A program made the translations under genes and the position numbers. The notes beneath the pieces were generated by a model. That model searched no databases. It was not told where the DNA came from and saw only the letters and a program-made list of their open reading frames with translations. DNA of 7,663 bases from Actinomycetes bacterium (GTDB lineage: Bacteria; Actinomycetota; Actinomycetes; Mycobacteriales; Mycobacteriaceae), in contig JAHZJY010000305.1 of assembly GCA_022600695.1 (NCBI GenBank), forward strand, positions 1 to 7,663, read 5' to 3'. Every line of letters begins with the position of its first letter. Within the stretch, counting starts at the first letter, position 1. Below are positions 5,902 to 7,663 of the stretch, in pieces.

Positions 5902-7662
5902 TCAGATTTGAATGGTGAACGATCCGCCGGTGTTGGTGGGCAGTTCGGCGATCACCCCGTCGCCGCCGATGATCCGCTCGCCGGTCAGGCTCGATTGCGC
6001 ACGGATGCTGTCCAGATCCTGGCCCAGCACCCACGATCGGTAGGCCGCGGTGATCAGGCTCTCGGCTGATCCGGTGGCGTCATTGGAGAGATCCCAGAAC
6101 ATCATTCCGCCGAGCCCAAGGTCCTCGGCCCACTGCGCCTTCTGCGCAACGGAGGTGGGCGTCTCGAATGAGGTGAACAGCTTCTTCGTCGGGTCGTAGA
6201 GGTAGGCCGCATGGGCGTCGTCATCCCAATAGAGCACCCAGTCGCTGGCCGGATCCTGAACCTGGGCCAGCAGATCCTTGTAGTCGTATACGCCGGCCTC
6301 GAAAGTCCCGGGAGCGCCGCCGCCGGCCGGCTCCAGGTAACCGCCGTCGCCGCCGTCGGCGACACCGCTCCATCCGCGGGTGTAAAGCGGCGCTCCGAGC
6401 ACGATCTTGTCGGGATCGACACCGGCGGCGAGGTAGAGCGACACCGCGGTCGCCATGTCGTAGCCGTTGGGGTCGCCGGTGACGGCCGACTGATGACCGG
6501 TGGTGTCCTCCCAGGTGCCGTGGAAGTCATAGGACATCAGGTTGAAGAAATCGACGCTGGGGGCCAGCCCGGCCGCGTTGAAGTTGGCGATCTTGTCGTA
6601 GCCGCCCGGGGCTGCCACCGAGATCTCGTAGGTGATGCCGTTCTGCTCGCCGAGGACATCCAACTTCTCTCGGACCAGAGCGAGAAGCTCGGCGTAGTTC
6701 TCGCCGTCATCCGGGCTGACCGAGTTGCTCGCCAGACCGCCGCCGCCGGGGTACTCCCAGTCGAAGTCGACCCCGTCGAACATCTGGTAGGTGTCCAGGA
6801 AGGAGACGATCGAGTTGGCCATCGTCTCCCGGCCCTCAGCGGTGGCGGCGACGTTGCTGAAGTTACCCGACAGCGTCCAGCCGCCGATGGCGACGCTCGT
6901 CCGCAGGTGGGGATTTTCCTCCTTGAGCAAGGCGATCTGGTTGAAGTTGCCCCACACCGTCTGCTCAGCCCGTGGATCCCCCGGCGGGTAGTACCAGAGG
7001 TCGGCCTCGCCGGAGACCGAGTCCGCGGCGCTGAATCGCTTGTCGACCGCCGCGTAGCTGTCGTAGAGCGCCACCTCGCCGTTGCTCGTCACGTTGAGGA
7101 ACGAGTAGATGACATGGGTGAGTTGATCGGCCGGGATGTCGGCGACCTGGAAGTCGCGGTCGTAGATGCCCCATTCGGGGAAGTACGCCGCCAGCACCTT
7201 GTCATGAGCGGCGATCGCGGACCCGGTCCCGGTCGGGTCGCCGGGGGTGACGACCGGCGGGGTGACGACCGGCGGGGTAACGACCGGTGGGGTGACGACC
7301 GGCGGGGTGACGACCGGTGGGGTGACGACCGGCGGGGTGACGACGGGTGGGTCGACGACCGGCGGGGTGACGGCGGGTGGGTCGACGACCGGTGGGTCGA
7401 CGACGGGCGGGTCGACCACCGGAGCGGCCCCGTTGATGGCGTTCTGCCATGTGGTCAGGGTCGCCGGGTCCAGGGCGATGATGTTGGCTGTGCTCATCTG
7501 GCCCAGCCCCACCCCGTCGAGGGTGTAGGTCTGGTCATTGCCGAGGATGGCGATCCGGGTGGACCCATCGGTCTCACCGATGGCGAAGTTGGTCGGCTGG
7601 AACCAGCCGAAGTACAGCTGGTCGGCGGCCGGGTCGAAGTAGAGCACCGTGTCAGTGCCCCA
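5902..7662 (-). CDS. GH18 chitinase with repeat linker, N-terminus missing
   Basis: The 586 visible residues run off the right edge; the frame is open beyond the GTG at 7647, so the true start and any signal peptide are outside. Numbering from that GTG: residues 1-75 are an unrecognised beta-rich module (LYFGWFQPTNFAIGE, NDQTYTLDGV); 76-135 a PPVVT/D linker; about 148-545 a glycoside hydrolase family 18 domain cutting beta-1,4 N-acetylglucosamine links. It shows SVAIGGWTLSG (251-261), the catalytic DGVDFDWE (291-298, acid Glu298), MSYDFHG (371-377) and the late Trp518 in GGMMFWDLSND. The stretch from PLYTRGW (420-426) to about residue 500 fits the chitinase insertion domain of the ChiA-type subgroup. 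All catalytic residues are present, so the enzyme should be active. The last 45 residues are a short tail ending FTIQI. Linker and domain order suggest a secreted enzyme for environmental chitin. It converges on the amidohydrolase. Confidence 0.92.
   Translation of the reverse strand, partial: WGTDTVLYFDPAADQLYFGWFQPTNFAIGETDGSTRIAILGNDQTYTLDGVGLGQMSTANIIALDPATLTTWQNAINGAAPVVDPPVVDPPVVDPPAVTPPVVDPPVVTPPVVTPPVVTPPVVTPPVVTPPVVTPPVVTPGDPTGTGSAIAAHDKVLAAYFPEWGIYDRDFQVADIPADQLTHVIYSFLNVTSNGEVALYDSYAAVDKRFSAADSVSGEADLWYYPPGDPRAEQTVWGNFNQIALLKEENPHLRTSVAIGGWTLSGNFSNVAATAEGRETMANSIVSFLDTYQMFDGVDFDWEYPGGGGLASNSVSPDDGENYAELLALVREKLDVLGEQNGITYEISVAAPGGYDKIANFNAAGLAPSVDFFNLMSYDFHGTWEDTTGHQSAVTGDPNGYDMATAVSLYLAAGVDPDKIVLGAPLYTRGWSGVADGGDGGYLEPAGGGAPGTFEAGVYDYKDLLAQVQDPASDWVLYWDDDAHAAYLYDPTKKLFTSFETPTSVAQKAQWAEDLGLGGMMFWDLSNDATGSAESLITAAYRSWVLGQDLDSIRAQSSLTGERIIGGDGVIAELPTNTGGSFTIQI
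7246..7425 (-). repeat. 12 tandem 15-bp units encoding the PPVVT/PPVVD linker
   Basis: Twelve head-to-tail 15-base units, plus-strand consensus GGTGACGACCGGCGG, start at 7246 and end at 7425. On the minus strand each gives one pentapeptide: APVVD, PPVVD twice, PPAVT, PPVVD, then PPVVT seven times. The seven units next to the catalytic domain (7246-7350) are nearly identical, while those on the other side vary (GTCGAC replaces GGTGAC). Since 15 is divisible by three, unit gain or loss keeps the frame. Proline/Val/Thr linkers are common between domains of secreted chitinases and cellulases. Confidence 0.95.
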
Positions 7663-7663
7663 C

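Noticed and set aside
7246..7425. CRISPR-like array
   Set aside because: The units are contiguous 15-mers with no unique spacers and encode an in-frame pentapeptide linker.
7247..7528. Plus-strand 93-codon TTGGV-repeat protein
   Set aside because: It is the shadow of the chitinase linker repeat; it has no homology features or ribosome binding site and the opposite strand is clearly coding.

Overview
The base composition (very GC-rich, codon third positions dominated by G and C), GTG starts, absence of T-tract terminators and protein content suggest a mycobacterial chromosome, probably an environmental, fast-growing Mycolicibacterium-type species. The strongest clue is gene order. The left end is the C-terminal half of a MFE-2-type short-chain dehydrogenase that closely resembles, from memory, M. 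tuberculosis Rv0148. The middle holds a coupled pair, fadE2-like acyl-CoA dehydrogenase and ptpB-like phosphatase, matching Rv0154c-Rv0153c. No database search was possible, so the species is an inference.

Layout, left to right: (1) 1-486 (+), SDR dehydrogenase, cut by the window start. (2) 483-1367 (-), a divergent shikimate-dehydrogenase-like protein, convergent with the SDR; the two stop codons share one CTAG. (3) 1402-1884 (+), a small DUF456-type membrane protein, divergent from gene 2 across about 34 bp. (4) 1903-2730 (-), PtpB-like phosphatase. (5) 2727-3956 (-), acyl-CoA dehydrogenase, whose stop overlaps the ptpB start in GTGA, so the two form a translationally coupled operon. (6) 4117-5844 (+), a YtcJ-type metal-dependent amidohydrolase, divergent from fadE2, with a good Shine-Dalgarno. 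(7) 5902-7662 (-), a secreted-type GH18 chitinase with an unrecognised N-terminal beta module and a PPVVT/D repeat linker, cut by the right edge. A long perfect hairpin with the amidohydrolase stop codon in its loop lies between genes 6 and 7.

Functionally the SDR and acyl-CoA dehydrogenase point to fatty-acid or related acyl-CoA beta-oxidation. The phosphatase travels with the dehydrogenase in an arrangement conserved with the tubercle bacillus. The AroE-like protein, the amidohydrolase and the chitinase look like accessory metabolic genes. No RNA genes, insertion sequences, CRISPR arrays or phage genes were seen, and no gene-free stretch exceeds about 160 bases. The window is mostly ordinary chromosome. 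The items most worth a second look are the AroE-like enzyme with missing substrate-binding serines, the stop-in-hairpin structure, the minisatellite linker with a 30-bp superperiod, and three starts that look leaderless.
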